From: Chionis minor | Taxonomy: Eukaryota > Chordata > Aves > Charadriiformes > Chionididae | DNA: 64,000 nt | Assembly: GCA_013398295.1 (NCBI GenBank) | Contig: VZSF01001524.1 | Location: forward strand, 1,335,186-1,399,185 | Reading direction: 5' to 3' | Shown: positions 11,601 to 26,600 of the stretch, one piece after another | How the letters are laid out: each line of letters starts with the position of its first letter | Position numbering within the stretch: the first letter of the stretch is position 1 | The notes under the pieces: model-generated | Databases searched by the model: none | What the model was told of the DNA's origin: nothing | Seen by the model: only the letters and a program-made list of their open reading frames with translations | Position numbers and translations under genes: made by a program

Positions 11601-14600
11601 ACACATTAAAAATGGTAAGCATATTTGTTCCTTGGAGTTTGTGGAGTATAAATACAGCACTTATGTTTGCAGAAGGTTGAAAGGAATTTAAGACCTTTCA
11701 GAATACTTGATTTGTAACATCTAGGCTTTTTTCTGCTTTTTGTTGTTTATTTTTGTTGTTACTGTTCTCCCATGGAGGAGACAAGGCTCTGAGGAGACCT
11801 TAGAGGAGCCTTCCAGTACTTAAAGAGGGTCTATAGAAAAGGTGGAGAGGAACTCTTTATCAGGGAGTGTAGCCATAGGATGAGGGGTAACAGTTTTAAA
11901 CTGAAAGAGCATAGATTTAGATTACATATTAGGAAGAAATTCTTTACTCTGAGGGTGGGGACACGCTGGAACAGGTTGCCCAGGGAAGTAGTGGATGCCC
12001 CATCCCTGCAGGTGTTCAAGGTCAGATTGGATGGGGCTTTGAGCAACCAGGTCTAGTGGGAGGTGTCCCTCCCTGCCCACGGCAGGGGGGTTGGAACCAG
12101 ATGATCTTTAAGGTCCCTTCCAACCTAAACCATTCTATGATTCAGGCCAAAATAGAGTACATGGACTTTCAAAAAGATTTTTGATGAGATCTCTCGTCTG
12201 TGTTTCTAAAGGCAAACTGTCATGGGGTAAATGGAAGGGCCTTTCATGGATCACTAACCTATTGTATGATAGGAATTAAAGGGAGAAAAGGATAAATGCT
12301 GAAAGGATGTTAATTGTTTCTGATAAATTATTCAGAGTACTCAAAACTGAAGCTTCAGGGAGCTGTAGCAGTGTTTTGTGATACTGAATGATTAACTGAT
12401 ATAATTACAAACGAATTTGAAACCCAATAAATATTAAAAGTACACATAGGAAGAACACAATTGTAACTAGCGATTCATTGGTAGGCTCTGAGCTGTTAAA
12501 ACTGAGAAGAGATCTTCAGTCATTGTGAAGGGTCCCTGTAAGTGGCAGGTTGGTGCTCAGCAGTAGAGAAGGAATATAGGTTATTAGGAGCCGCTGTGAA
12601 AAGAACAGAGGACAAGTGAAAATTGTTACAGCATTGGTGTGTCAGTATCTTGAATACTCCCTGTAGTTTTGGTCACTGAAATACTCTTGTTTGCTTATAT
12701 GCTTTTGAAAAAAAGTGTGATAGAACTAGAATATGCCCAAAGAAAGATGGCAGGGATAGTTAGGCAAATGCAGTAGCTTCTGATTGTAGAGGTAATAAAA
12801 CAGTCTGGAATTTTTCAGCTTTCTTGAAAGTACTTGGGGATGGTGTTGTGGTAAAGAGCCATGAAATCATACTTTGTATTGAAAAAACAAATAAGAAATT
12901 TTTTCATTGTTTCTTTAAACGGAAGAGCCTGAGGTTGCTGACAGATGTTTAGATAGCAGGGTTGAGGAAAGAGAAAAGTAATTCTTTGTACAGTTCATAA
13001 TTAAATAATGGAACTCATTGCCACAGAATGCTGTGGAGTTTTGAAGATAAATGGCATTAGCCTACTTCAATCCAGTGAGAAAGGGACTAAGTGTAGTCTT
13101 GGAAGAATGGTCTGATTTGTTGCAATGTATGCAATGGTCCAGGTGTAATCTCTGGCTTTCAGTTGATTACCAGAAGCTCGGAAGGCATAAAAGGGGAAGG
13201 GATCCCTCTGCACTTGCTCTATTTTACATACCTTTTGTCTGTGTTGCTTCGGCTGCTTTAGAGAAGGGATACTTGATGGTGTGAAACTTTTGGCTAGGTG
13301 ATCCTAGATGACTGTGGAATAAGAAAGAGAGTTTAGGTGTACATTAGACTGCAACTGCTTTGCACTTTATTTTGCATTCAAAATTAGTAAATAAAATCCA
13401 AGTCTGTATGTATTGATATGATGCCTTTGAAGGATCATGTTTATCAAGTACTCAAAGCATGCACTCTTTTTCCTCTCCCCAATAGAATCTTTGATTGGTG
13501 AAACTTTTGTTGAAAGGATTATTGATAAACTTCAAGCAGCTCTGTCTAAAGCTAAGGATCTTTCTGAAGCTGGAAATACTGAACCATCAGTATCTTTCAT
13601 CTGCGATGTAGCCTCAAGCTTTTTCAGCTCAGTTAAAGGGTGTTTACTGATGCCATCCTCAGAAGACTTGCTGCTTACCATCTTCCAGTTGTGTGCTCAG
13701 AGGCAGGATGCTACGCATTTAACAGGTAATTTGGAAAAAGAGCTTCAAACATTTTTTTAGTTGGTGATTACATCTAAATTCTTCTTTTTCATGGCTCAAA
13801 TTCAAGTATATAATAGCATATTGAGTTCCCAGACGTGGAGCACTTGCAGCTGTAACTGATGTGAAAATTTTTGCTTTAGTTTACAATGCCAGTAGTTACT
13901 ACTAAACATCAAGTCCTGTACACCTTTAAAAGGATTTTAAACTTCTTTGATGTTAGAATCCCTGTGCTTCAGCTATCTCTGAGGCTGTGATATTCCACAC
14001 TTTCTGGAATGTTATATAAATTATGAAAGGTCTATGAAGTACGAAGAATGAACTTTTTTTTTGTTCATTCTACAGTGGAAGATGCCTATGAAAAGTGTGT
14101 GTGATCACTTCATTGAAGATACGTACATTTATTCTGAAACCTTTTATGCTGGTCAAGTTGCTCTGACAAATTGCGAGCCTTTTCTTTTTCCACCAGTACT
14201 CATTTTCAGCCTGAGATCCTGATTTATATTCTTTGAATGCAGGATTTGAGAGTGATAAATTGGTAGATTACCTTACTGACATAGATACAAAGGAGGAAAT
14301 GCAGTCGTGTTGTAGAAGTGAAGTGGCACACCACCACCCTGAAAACCACTACTGCTTTGCAAATGAGTATTGCTGTTGTGAATGTTCAGTATTTCAGTAT
14401 TTTAAAAAGATCTGTCATTTGGAAGACCATAGTAATATATTGTAGTAGACAACAGGAACATCACTCTTACTCTCAGATAAAACATCACCTGTGTGTGAGA
14501 CTTGATTTAAAATTGCTCTACAGCAAGAAATATGTATATTTGCCCTTGATAGTTACTGCATGTAACCACATAAAAAAGAGAATTATTTTCCTGCTCTAGG

Positions 14601-17600
14601 ACCTTTAGACATGTGATCATTGCTTTATGCTGTAGGTTGTAACTTGAGTTTACCTGTTTGTGGTGGGTTTGCATGTCTGGTTTTTTTTTTATCTTTTATT
14701 TCTTTTTCCTACAATAGATTTACTTGTCTGTAAATTAAAACACACTTGGATGTCTGGTGTAAATTCACTTGTGCATCAACTTCGGAGTATGCAGAAACAG
14801 AGTACCTTTTTGCATAAATCTGCCGTGTGGGTCAGGAATCAAATTCAGTCGTCCTCTTTGGATGTTAAAAGGTAATTGTGATGTACATGTCCGTTTCATA
14901 ATATGTTGTTCTCCAAAGTGAATTAAGGTCAGTGCTATATTAGTCTTTATTTAATTGGCATCTGTGTTACTGAGATTTTATTTAGCCTGTCAGAGGTGAG
15001 AACTGTGGTGTAGAGCATAACTTAAAACGCCATTGGTGTAGCATGTATATAGCATTGTATCAACATAAAATAAAGCTGCGTGCTTTTGCTGGATACTGCC
15101 AAACTTGTTTGCGGTGTTTTCTCCTTTTCTCAGCCTGCAGGTTTTGATCTCTGCAGTTAGTGATTTGTTGTCTAAGCTTATGGAAGCTGACGGACAGTCT
15201 GGATATCTTGTGGGAGCTTATGTTGAGCATGTCACGCCAAACAAAACCGAGTGGGGGAAATTGCACGAGTCTCTATCCCCTGAGGTATGAAAAGGCACAC
15301 GGTGTCAACCTTACCTCAAGCCTCTGTCTTTTAGGGTGATAAGCATTCTTTATTTTGACATGGCACTGCAGTTAAGAATATGCGTATGTCTGTGTAAAGG
15401 TTCTCTTCAGCCTCTTTACGTGACAGAAGACAAAAATCTGTGTGTTTATGGCCCCATCCAGCATGACTGGAGAAAATCAAAATCTATGAAATTACCCTTT
15501 TCTGCATGGAACACCAGCAACTTACTTTACAATTCAGGAATTTTGTCTGACATAATATACATCATGAAGATGTTCTTATCTTTAAGTTAATTCTTCTGTA
15601 AGGTTAATTTTATGAAAGACACCAATGTCTGAAGAGGAACATGATGCGCTAGCAACAAAATGCTGACATACATTGAGTGGAGAGTGGGGAAGGATGTAAA
15701 TTTCCTGTCCAACACCCAGCTTCAGTAACCCTGGTATTTCTTGTAAATTATATGGAGTTCTAAAGATACATATTTATTTCTAAGGCAGCAATGCAGTTTC
15801 AGCACTGCGGTGTATTTAGCTTTTTTGATATGCTGGAGTGGGTCATTCTTACCGTTGTGCTTTTGGTGTTAATTTATATCTTTCGTGATTATTTTTTAAT
15901 AATTCTGAATTTTCAGTGTTAAACAGGTCATAGCTCTTCCACGTATCATTAAAATGTCAATTATTTGTTCATACTCTTTTATGCACATATTGCAGTGGAT
16001 GCACAAACCTCTTTTGGAAGGAAGGCTTAGTATGAATTGTGAACCTTTGGGATCATGTGTCAAGCTGTGCAGCACAACTAAACTTCCAGGCCATCTGTGT
16101 ACTTCAGCCTTATTAAGTAAAATGGTGCTATTTGTATTGGAAAATGGTCTAGTCCATGGAAATGATGATGCTGAAAGAAAGAAAATTGACAGTATAAGTA
16201 AGTTACAGTGGTAAAACTTAAAGGAATTTGATTTTATAGTAGTTGTAAAATAACCTAAATTGATAATTAGAAATTAATAACTAAAGTTTGGCACATAGGT
16301 ATGATAAATCATCCTTTTATCTTTTGTTGTTTGGTTTTATGTTGGTGGGGTTTTTTGTGTTCAGTTTTCCTTTAAAAGTATAAGTATGCACAAGTATAGT
16401 GTTTCTATTTCTAGGACCTTTTGTGTTTATATACATGCTATCTCTACTGAATTTTGAATTTGTAGAAGCTTGAATTTATGATGGACTTCAAAGCTGTGCA
16501 TTGTCAAAACACATATGGTACGTTGGCATGAGCAGGCAATAGGAACTGTATCCATGTCATCAAATAAATGCCCTGAGTGTTTAGCCATGTTGTAAAGATA
16601 TTTTGAAGCAGCAATTTTTCTTAATTCCACAAGGTGGAATCTCGTTTCTTTTTATTTTTTGAATGCTCAAATTAGAGGCAGCAGCATCCAATTAATGATT
16701 CTATCTCCAAAAGTCTCACCATGATGAGAAGTGTAATTGTTCAGTGTGAGTCTTTGCCAGCTAGTGAAGAAACCACATGCTAATGATTAGTATCAAATTT
16801 GTTTGGTATTTCTCTGGACTTAGATCTTGATTGCCTGGTCTGCAAGAAATATATATATTTTAAAAAAAATTAGAGAGGAGTTAAAGTTCATGTCATGCTT
16901 GATTTGCCTTAAAATTTCCTGAACATCTAGAATAGGTTATTGTAGCTTTTTCTTCTCTTGTGTTTTTATGAAGCAATGGCAAGTATCCACTTCATTCTCT
17001 GAAGCACCTGAGATTGGGTGTAAACGTCATCCTTTTAATACATTAAAGACACACTTAAAAAACTCGACCAAACCTTGACCTGAATCTTCTTGCTTATGCG
17101 GTGAATATATTCAGCAATTGTTTGTAAGCAACAACCTTTGTTTAATTAGTTGCAGAGCTGTTGTACTCCTTACAATGGATTGAAGAATTGGAGAATCCTC
17201 CTTATCTGCTTCTGGAATATCTTCATATGTTAGAAGAAATACACATCACATATGAGAAGTTCAGTACACTTAGTAATACAACTGGCCTTCAGCAAACCTT
17301 ATTTGATAGGTATGTAAGAGCAAGTAAAATAACCCTTAACTCTGTCTTCATATTTCGTGTTGTATAGAACATTAATTGCCACCATATTTCCTTATGTGTA
17401 TTGATTCAAACTTCGTCCAAGTGCTTTTGTTGTGATCTGTGCATCTGTGTATGTTAACCAGGGTCTGTCGTCTTCTTTGAAGGTCAGAGGAACATGGAAG
17501 ACTCTGGTCCTTAACCATGGCAAAAGTGATTCGTGCGGAAAACATTGTATCCTGGGAGACAAAACAACTTTTTAAGACGACAGAAGGGTATCTTAATACT

Positions 17601-20600
17601 GCTATCTACAATCTTTTAGTTTATGTTGCAAGTGTTTGTGATATTAAATGATACTGATTCTGACGAATGACATTTGAAGACTGAAAATTTGGTAGTATAT
17701 GTATGTGGCATGTAAAAGTGAAACTCAGTTTAATGTGTGGGATTAGTTACATCATAGGATACTAGATCATTATGAACCAATTGACATTTTGTTTATTAGT
17801 TAAAGTTTTGTGTTTGTTCATTCTTGATGTTTTGCTTGTATCAATAGATTTCTGCCATTAACAGAGGGCAAATTGCATACACTTCAGTGTCTGTCACCTT
17901 TTTTAATTGAGGAAGAAAAGAAAGAACTTGTCTTCCACTGTGTGGCCAAACTTATGACCCGCACACAGACAGAGCTTTCCAGTACTGATGGTGAGTATGT
18001 TCTTACCTTGGTCAACTTCATTAGAACTTAAGAACATTATTTTGCAATAACGTTTGCTTTTAGATAAAATGTTTTAGCTATAATAATATAATTTCTCCTA
18101 GGAAGAAATGCCTTCTCAGTTTGCATATTTTTTTCTAGAGTGTTTGGCATAATAGTTTTCTGCCTTATTAAGCAAGTACAAGCTATACGGCCTGGTCCAA
18201 AATTAGAGCTGAAAGATTTAGGCTGATACTGTTAAAATAATTTTGATATTGCTTTACTTCTTGTTTAGTCTATGTGATTTAAACACATCTGTAAATATCA
18301 AACTTTTCAATCATTTAGGCTTTACACAGCGTGCAGAGTATTACTGTTGTCAACTGGTAGTGTTATGATTGTCTTTATATGCTTTAGCAGGAACTCAGTC
18401 ATAGTTTATATATAATTTTTGAGTGGTCCTTCCAGTGCATGGGGCATAGTGTGCTGAGTCAGAACTACTGTACATACACTTTCAGCAGCTTTTGAAAAAT
18501 TACTTAGAGGTGGCGAAGATGTGTTATAATATTGCTTTGAATACCCTTTAGAAGACCTTTTTGCTTTCACAAACTAGTTCCTTTTCAAGAAAAGTCTTTG
18601 GAGATATTCATACACAGTCCTTCTCTGTGTTTGAATTGGATGTTGTTTAAAAGAAAGACCTTTCTGTCTTTCTTTAAGTACTGCTTTTGTGCATTCTTGC
18701 ACATGCTCTTATTGATCAGTCTATATAAAAATGTAAAAGTTGATTTCTGTATTTTTTAATGGGACTGTGCTTGCTTAGATTGAAAAAACTATCTTTGGTG
18801 ATTTTTAGGCTGTGAACCTCTGTCCTTTGGCACTGTCCAGGTTTTCAGATGAGTTCTTCAAATAGATGTCCTCAAAGTGTGAAAATTTTCACTGTTAATG
18901 TCGTGCAGCAGTTGAGAGGGATCTTGAATCTTTCAACTGTGGTAGTTTCCCTAACACTCTTAGGACTTAGTTAAGCCTTCCTGGCTTTCTCAGTGAACCA
19001 ACTGAATGTGTCTGTGAAACTTTTAAACAGAACATGGGAAAAAGAATCTTCACTCCTGCCTTGCTGTGGAGTGCTCTTGTTTGTAACACTGGTCTGCATT
19101 TTCCTTTCTGCTGCTTCTCATTTTCTTAGGGATTCCTGAGCAGAAAATGTATACCCAAATTTTTCCATGAAGTGTGATGTAGGTTGTGGGCTTACCTTTC
19201 GAGTTTTAATTTTTTTTCACATCAGGAAAGTACTAATAAAGTTCTTGTAAATCATTGCACTGCTGCTTAAGTGAAGTGGGGTTGGTTGGTTGGTTTTGCT
19301 GTGCATAAACAGTACTTTAACTCCGGTCTTTGTTGTCATGCTTGGAAGAAATGTTCTTGTTCTCCTAGAAATCTAGATACATGCAGTTTTCCTTAAAAAT
19401 GGAAAACAGTACTAATGCAACAGTAGTACTTCACTCTGAAAGTAAAAATTAACACTCCTACAACAATACTGGAATTCACAACTTGCAGTGACATTTACTT
19501 AATTATCTGTCTAAATTATTGCTTAGCATACTACATTTTTAGTAGCACAAATGGATTTAAATCTTAGCAGGTGTTTTCCTTTTTTGTTAATTATATAAAC
19601 CAACAATAAATCTTATAGGAGTTTTTGGTTGGTTCAAGGGTTGTTTCGGTTTTTTTATGTTTGGGTTGAATATAGTATTTTTGATTTAACAATGGCATCT
19701 TTGGATTAAATGCTCAAAGAAAAAAGCTTATCCAAACTTTCTTATGATATTAATGTTACATTCAAATAAAACAATCCAATCAATTAACACACATTATGAT
19801 GTTTGTTTTGTCTTGATAATTAAGGCCTATTTCATATGACGTTATTATTATGTTATAGGAGCATTTGGGTGTCTTTCCATTTTGAACTCCTGCTTGAACG
19901 ATAGAAGTATCGATTGTGATCACCTACTACCTGGAATACTAAAAATCATCATATCTTGGAAAAATGATAATGAAGACAGCTTTCTCTTTAGCTGGTGGGT
20001 GCAACTTTGAGATAATTTGACTTTTTTTTTTAATTTCTAAAACAAGAGCTTAAAAATACAGAGTGGTTATTAACTCAAAACAAAATCAATTTTTTAAGTT
20101 ACAAATACCATCCACTGCTCTAATGTTACATTTTTAAGCCTTTGTAGAACTGTGTCCCTCAGTTTAATATACCCATATTTAAGCATCTAATAACTCATGC
20201 TGAAGAAAATTACCTGGCTGGTTGCAGGCTGGGAAACTTTTTTTTCCAAAGCATTTAGAACTGCCCAACTTTTGTAGGTGTTGCTGGATATCCGGTTCCA
20301 AATTCTGACTGTTTATTTAGGTAGCAGAAAGAATACTTGGATACCATACTTCAGTATCTGTTTTTTAAAATTCTGGACCTGCAAATGTAACTTGGAAAGC
20401 TTCCAGCAAGGACAGAAAATATACTGAGGTTCATTTGTCTTGAGTATAGCGAGAAAAATCCAGGCCACAGAGTCTCGAAGTAACGTACACTATTTGAACA
20501 CCTGAGGGCTTATGTTTTAAGTTACTAATTTTAAAAATAACTGATTATTTTTCTTGCATTGATTTCCTTAAAATTGCTAAATTTCATAGTTTATGTAAGT

Positions 20601-23600
20601 ATATTACTTGAGTGAATATGTAAATTGCACAGTTTTAGGTATGTGTATAGCATGCAAATGAGCAAGTAGCTCTGATAGACTACTATATTAGTTGCCAAGT
20701 CAACAAGTACAAAATAGACTTAACTCTGAAAGACCGAGTGTCAAAAGCACATAGGGCAGAGCCTGGTGCAAGACTGACTTGTCCTAAGAGGAGGAGTGAA
20801 GGTAAGATTATAAATATTCGTGTCTACAACATGAAGATATGTAAGCTTTAATTGTATTTTTATTGCAGCAATCTGAAAGAAACCAGTTCTCAGTTGCTTG
20901 GTTTCAACATAGAGATGATCCGTTACCTTCCTTTGCTACTGAAGTATTCCACAGCTCCTTTGGTGGATAATGAATGGGACTTTATCATGTGCTCCATGCT
21001 GGCTTGGTTAGAGGTAATATGAAAGAAACGATTAGTAATCATTGCATTGCAGCTTTTAATAGGATCCTCCTGATGCCCTCTGAACCTATTGGATGGAGGC
21101 AGAGGAGGGAGGGGGTAAAAAAATAGGCTACAAAGTAACTAAATTTTTATTTTACTGGGCTAAATCTTTGAGAACTGTATGTTTAAAAGTTCACTTACCT
21201 GTTTATGAATTGGAAAGTTGGGTATCAGGATGATACAGTAAAAGATTGTATAAGCTATGCCACATAGCAATTAAATTTGAACAAAGATGGGTGGGGATTA
21301 CCAAGAGGAATGGAAATCAGAGCACTCCTAATGGTTCTTACTTAGTAGAGTTTAGAACACAATGGTCTTAACAATTTTAACTTTGTTTCTGCTAATGTGT
21401 GTGTTAACTTTCCAGTGCTTTAGAGCAATGATCAATATTAATAGCTGGGTACTCAGTATTTTGAAGATAATTTATTTTTAGAAAGCATCTCCATTGAAAT
21501 ACAGAATTAAGAAATAAACTTTACCTACCACATGACTGCTAATGTTGCATCTCCAGTTTTAATGTACTTACCTTTTTACATTATTCTCTGGATACGGCAG
21601 GGACATAGTTAGCTTAGCAAATGTTTGACACTGTTAAAAAGAATTGCACAAAATCCTTTTTTCATTGAACTTTGACAAAGGTCACGTGTGGCTTAAAAGC
21701 ACAAGCAATACTGAATCTCCTGTTTCTTTTTGTTATTGTATATACGGAGATGACATTACCTCCCCCCTGAAGTAATGTGATGTTTCGTAATGGGAGAATA
21801 ATTTTGAAATATGTTTGCTGTAGGCATCTGTTGAAAAATAATACCCCTTTAAGACTAAAGCCTAACATGACATATAAAAATTAACTGAATTAAAAGCAGT
21901 ATCTGCATTTCGATATCTAAATGATCACATGAAACAGCAAAATTATATTCTAACACTGTTAGAAAACAAGTCAGTGAACAGCTGACTACTTCTTTATTAA
22001 TCAAATAAAGATACAGAATCTGTCGCTCTTTAGAGAGTTTTGTTTGGTTGGTTTTTTTAAATAAACATAGCACTCCCTGTCACTACACACTTAAAAGGGC
22101 AGGCTGGAAACTTCCATTTGACCTTTCTTGTCCTCAGGATTAATCTTCTTACCTGTGCTGTATGTCTTGCAAAACTGTATTTTTTTTAATTTAAAAAAAA
22201 CCCAAACTTATATGAAAAACTTGTTGCATACATTAAGTACTTGCAAATATTTTTAATATTTAATGATGTTGCTTTTTCGGAGAAACTAGTAAGAATGAAA
22301 ATAAGAAGGAGCTATATTGGGGGAAAGGAAGTATTCTGATCACCATTTCAATAATTTCCAGTTTACAGTGGTGTATCGCCCATTTCCTTCTGCAGTTTGG
22401 AAATACGAGCATCATTGGTACAGCTCTTATGTTTGGGAGAGAAAAGTGAGAGCCCTTTGCAGGCAAATTTTTGGCTCACTTGGCTGCACAAGTGCTTCAG
22501 ATTAAGAGACAGCCATGTACATTTCTGTTTGATTCCACTTGGTGGCAGTTTCTTTCTGTCATTATGAAGAGGGTCATATAAGGGAAGCAAATAGAGATTA
22601 TATTTTTTAACTTTTTTCTTTTTTCCCCCCAAATCGTCCTAAAGTGGTTTTTGCAACTGAGCCTTTTTTTTGAAATTACGCTTTCTGGTATAGACAGGGA
22701 ATGTAAAACAGGTATTTTAAAGCAAATTTACAGTTAAGAAATCTTCCTGTTATTTTTTTCCTCCTAGACAACAAGTGAAAACCGTTCGCTTTATCATGTC
22801 CCGCTTGTGCAGATTTTTGCATGTGTCAGTTGTGACTTGGCGTCTGCCCTTAGTGCTTACTTTGAAGCTGCAGCTCCTGAAACTACTGAAAACCTTCCTG
22901 TGAATTTGATCAGTGAATGGAAGGAATTCTTTTCTGAAGGAATTCACAATTTGCTGTTACCTTTGTTGGTAAAAGTCACAGGCAAGTACAGGGCAAGGAG
23001 GGTCATAGTGGTACCTGTCAGGGTATTCTGAAATAGAATTTGACGGGCTGGATTATTAATTAGTAGGAATCCTATTGTCAACGTAGCTTATAAAAAACTC
23101 GCTTTTTTTGAACACTTACATGCTAATTAGTAAAGTAATTGCACTCAACATTGTGACTTTTAAGATTAGATGGATTCTGATAAGCAGAGTTTGGGTTGTT
23201 TCTAGCAATGCTTGTTTGTGATATCATCCATACATTCTGTATCACAGCTTGTCTTTCTCTCTTTTAAATAGGAGAAACCAAAAATGCATCTGAAGGCTCC
23301 TTTCAGAACTCTGTGTTAGCGTCTCTGGGTGAAGCTCTAACATACATCTCGAAGGACCAGTTGTTAAACAATAAATTGCCAGCGAAATTTGTTGCAGGCC
23401 AGAAAACAAATCTTCCAGATAAACTTCAGACTCTACTAAATACGTTATGTCCATTGTTGCTTTTCCGAGCTAGACCTGTACAGATTTCTGTCTACCATAT
23501 GTTGTATAAGTAAGAATCAACAAATTTCTCCCTTCCCTCACCTTCCCTGCCTCCCTGCCCCTTTTAATTTTTTTTAAATATGCTGTAGAACATGAGCTTG

Positions 23601-26600
23601 TAGATGTGTTTAGTGAAGTTATGTTCCATTATGGGAGAGAATCCTGCACTGGGAAATTTGTGTTCTGTATTGGAGAACATTATATAAAGCTATGATTGCT
23701 AAATTTAATTGAAAAAAATAGACTAAATATATACTGAGAAATTTTACTGCAGTACATGAAGATACAATTTTATTTTCTGTACAACAGTTACATAGCTATC
23801 AGTATCATAACTATAAAGCTATTTATTTCTTTTTATTTTAACAGTCAGAGAATCCTTGAATGTAAACTGAAATATTCCAGGTTTGATCTGGGTCTGACAG
23901 TGTTATTAAATAGCATAACCTTTTGATTTTCACTAGTTTAGATAAGGGAATGAAGGAAGTGAATAAAAACTTGTAGTATTCTTGTGAACTTTTTGGATAT
24001 CTCTAATACCAAAAGAGAGAGTACAGAATTTGAAAAATAGTATGTGCATTTGACTGCTCAGCGTGCAGATTGTGAAGCAGATGGCTTAAGCATAAGAAGC
24101 TACACTTACCTTTCACTTATACCTAGGCAGAGTTGCAATAGCTTTATTCTGAGATACAGAAGTTTATTTTAGCATGACTCACGAAGTGTAAAAAAGTTTG
24201 TAAAAGAACTGAGCAAGGCTACGTGCTCGCTGGGTACTGTCATTCAGGAACCAAATTTGCAGAGGTGGCATCTCTTAAAGATTCTGTGTTGTTATTAAGG
24301 AATAATAGCTATTATTTTATTGCTTATCATTAATGTTGACACTGATAAGTAAAGAAGTATGCATCACATGTATTAAACCAGCAAAATTTTAATCTGATTT
24401 CCTTTCCAAATTTCTATAGATTAATGCCTGAATTGCCAAAATTTGATGACGAAGATCTCAAATCTTATGGTGACGAAGAGGAGGAATCAGCATTGTGTGT
24501 ATTTTTTTTCCTCATGTTTTTTTCCGACTGTTTTCCATCTTTTAAAAATGTGTTACAAGACTTGAAATTTGCAGCAGAGTTGTCATCTGTCTGGAGATGT
24601 TAAAAAAAAAAATGACATGATTATGACAATAGAGTCATAAGTACTGAAAATATTAAATATAACTGGTTAAGTTTGCCTTTGTGCTAAAACTGGAAACGGT
24701 ATTTGCAATCATATTGTAAAAAATTTGCTCTATATTGTAAAATCATACAGATTTTTACTGGCCTGCTGTATTCAGTATGTGTCCAACTGCACAGGTGACC
24801 TGTGCAGTTTCTTGAGCCTCATGACCTGGGTGTTTTATACAGCTTGAATCCGACAAAGTCAACAGTTTGAAGAGGGAATATGGTAATTGATTGGGGAAAA
24901 AAAAAAAATTTTACCTCAGCCCAGTAATTAATCCTGTTCCTTGCTATGGAGCTGCAAAAGGCTTTTTAATCCAATGCCGAAGCCCAAACTGAACACATTC
25001 ATTGATTAGGAGATCCATTGTTCAGTTGCTCCTTTGTTGCTGTGACCTGAAAGACAAAGAAGAAAGCAAACCAGCTGTCCATGACGTAGGTTAGATTAGC
25101 TCAGCCATAGACCACTTTCAGATTAAAGATTCAGTTTATATTTGTCTTGCAAGAGGTAAAAACACCAACTGTCCACTTCAGGGGAGGAAAAAAATAATCT
25201 TAAAATTGAGCACTTGTGCGAATCTGAAAGTAAGTTTTACTGTAATAAAAGGCCCCGTTTATGTTCTGTGTATGTGCCTTTACTAACATGTTTCTAGGAA
25301 TGCTCTGAATATAAATGTAGTTAATGCTGTGCTCAAGATTTGAGTTTACTATGCCAGATAAAATTTTTCCATAGATCACCTCCAGCGGCTCTTATGTCTG
25401 TCATGGCCACTCAAGAACTCCTGCTAGAAAACATCCTGGAATGCATTCCAGTTGGAGAATTTGCAGTTATTCAGCCCCTGAGTGATGAGTTCTGCCTTGT
25501 TCTAGGGTACCTTCTCACTTGGAAGTTAACGTTAGCTTTCTTCAAAGCAGCTTCTTCTCAGGTATATGTTCAGAGTCTTTTCCTTTTAATTGAATTTCGT
25601 AAGATACTTATTTGGTTCGAATATTGAAGTTACATCCAACATTTTTATTCTTTCACTTATGTAGCTTCCTATGTCTTTTTTTTTTTGTGGAATTAGTGGA
25701 ATTCTGAAAGCATCAACAGACTTAGGCTTCTCTGCTGCAATAGTTGAGGATGGTAATATTAGAGTAATAATTAATATTCATTAATAGATGATTCTTTCTG
25801 GCATTTTCAAACAACCTTGCTATGTTTTATGGTCTTATAATCGTTCAAAATGGTGCAGAGAACTAAATCACTCTTCTAAACACTTGTTCTCCATTACGGT
25901 CTTCCTTTTCCTTCCTACAGAAACATATTTATGTTATTTACAGGGTAAGCTGTGTTTGTTTTCTCATCTGTATTTTTGTGTTTTTTTTTTTTTTTAACAC
26001 TTATCAGCTGCGAGTTCTCTACTCTCAATACCTTAGAAGAACTAAAAGCTTGAATAAACTGCTTTATCACTTGTTCAGACTTATGCCTGAAAACCCTGTC
26101 TTTTCTGGGCCAACTTCAGAAGTTCCAAATAAGGACACAAAAACCTTCTTTACCGAAGAGCTTCATTTAGATGTTAAAGGTTAGTAAAAATTGTATTTGT
26201 GCATTTCAGAGAGTTTTGATATTGCTGAAGTTTAAGTATTCTTTTCTGCTTAAAAATACGTACTTAGAAAATCTAACCTATGAAATAGATACACACAAAT
26301 ACATACATATTTTTAAAAATCTTTGGCTAACAGTCCCCATTTTAATCTTAACCAAAGTTGAAATGTTTATCAGAAAAATCAAGAAAAAACCCCAAGCAAA
26401 CCACGAAATGCTTAGATTATTCACTTAGGGCAGAAATAATACATTGCGACTATCTGAAATCTGAATGTATGCAAAGATTCCAAAATACTAAAAATGTGTA
26501 ATTTATTCTGGAGCATTTCCATTTCTCCTAGATATTTTTTTAATGCTAAATGGAATTTTATATTTTTTCTTCTATTTAAATACATAAATAAAAGCAAATA

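Larger units (their letters stand above)
10381..21013 (+). other. LTN1: LTN1 exons 11-21, helical-repeat middle
   Basis: Exons: 10381-10422, 11422-11614, 13486-13725, 14718-14871, 15134-15284, 15996-16197, 17150-17309, 17483-17587, 17848-17990, 19859-19994, 20869-21013. They encode in-window residues 690-1246, the elongated HEAT/ARM-like solenoid of listerin. Exon 11 is only 42 bases ([14 protein letters not shown]), too short to notice as a free-standing open frame. It is supported by a strong acceptor (TTTCTTTCCAG), a GTACCT donor, phase 0 on both sides, and alignment to the listerin stretch between DDLTK and the next exon. Conserved landmarks are [25 protein letters not shown] and [14 protein letters not shown]. 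Confidence 0.93.

Noticed and set aside
25600..25625. GGTTCGAAT, a tRNA B-box-like word
   Set aside because: No matching A-box, acceptor stem or cloverleaf around it.
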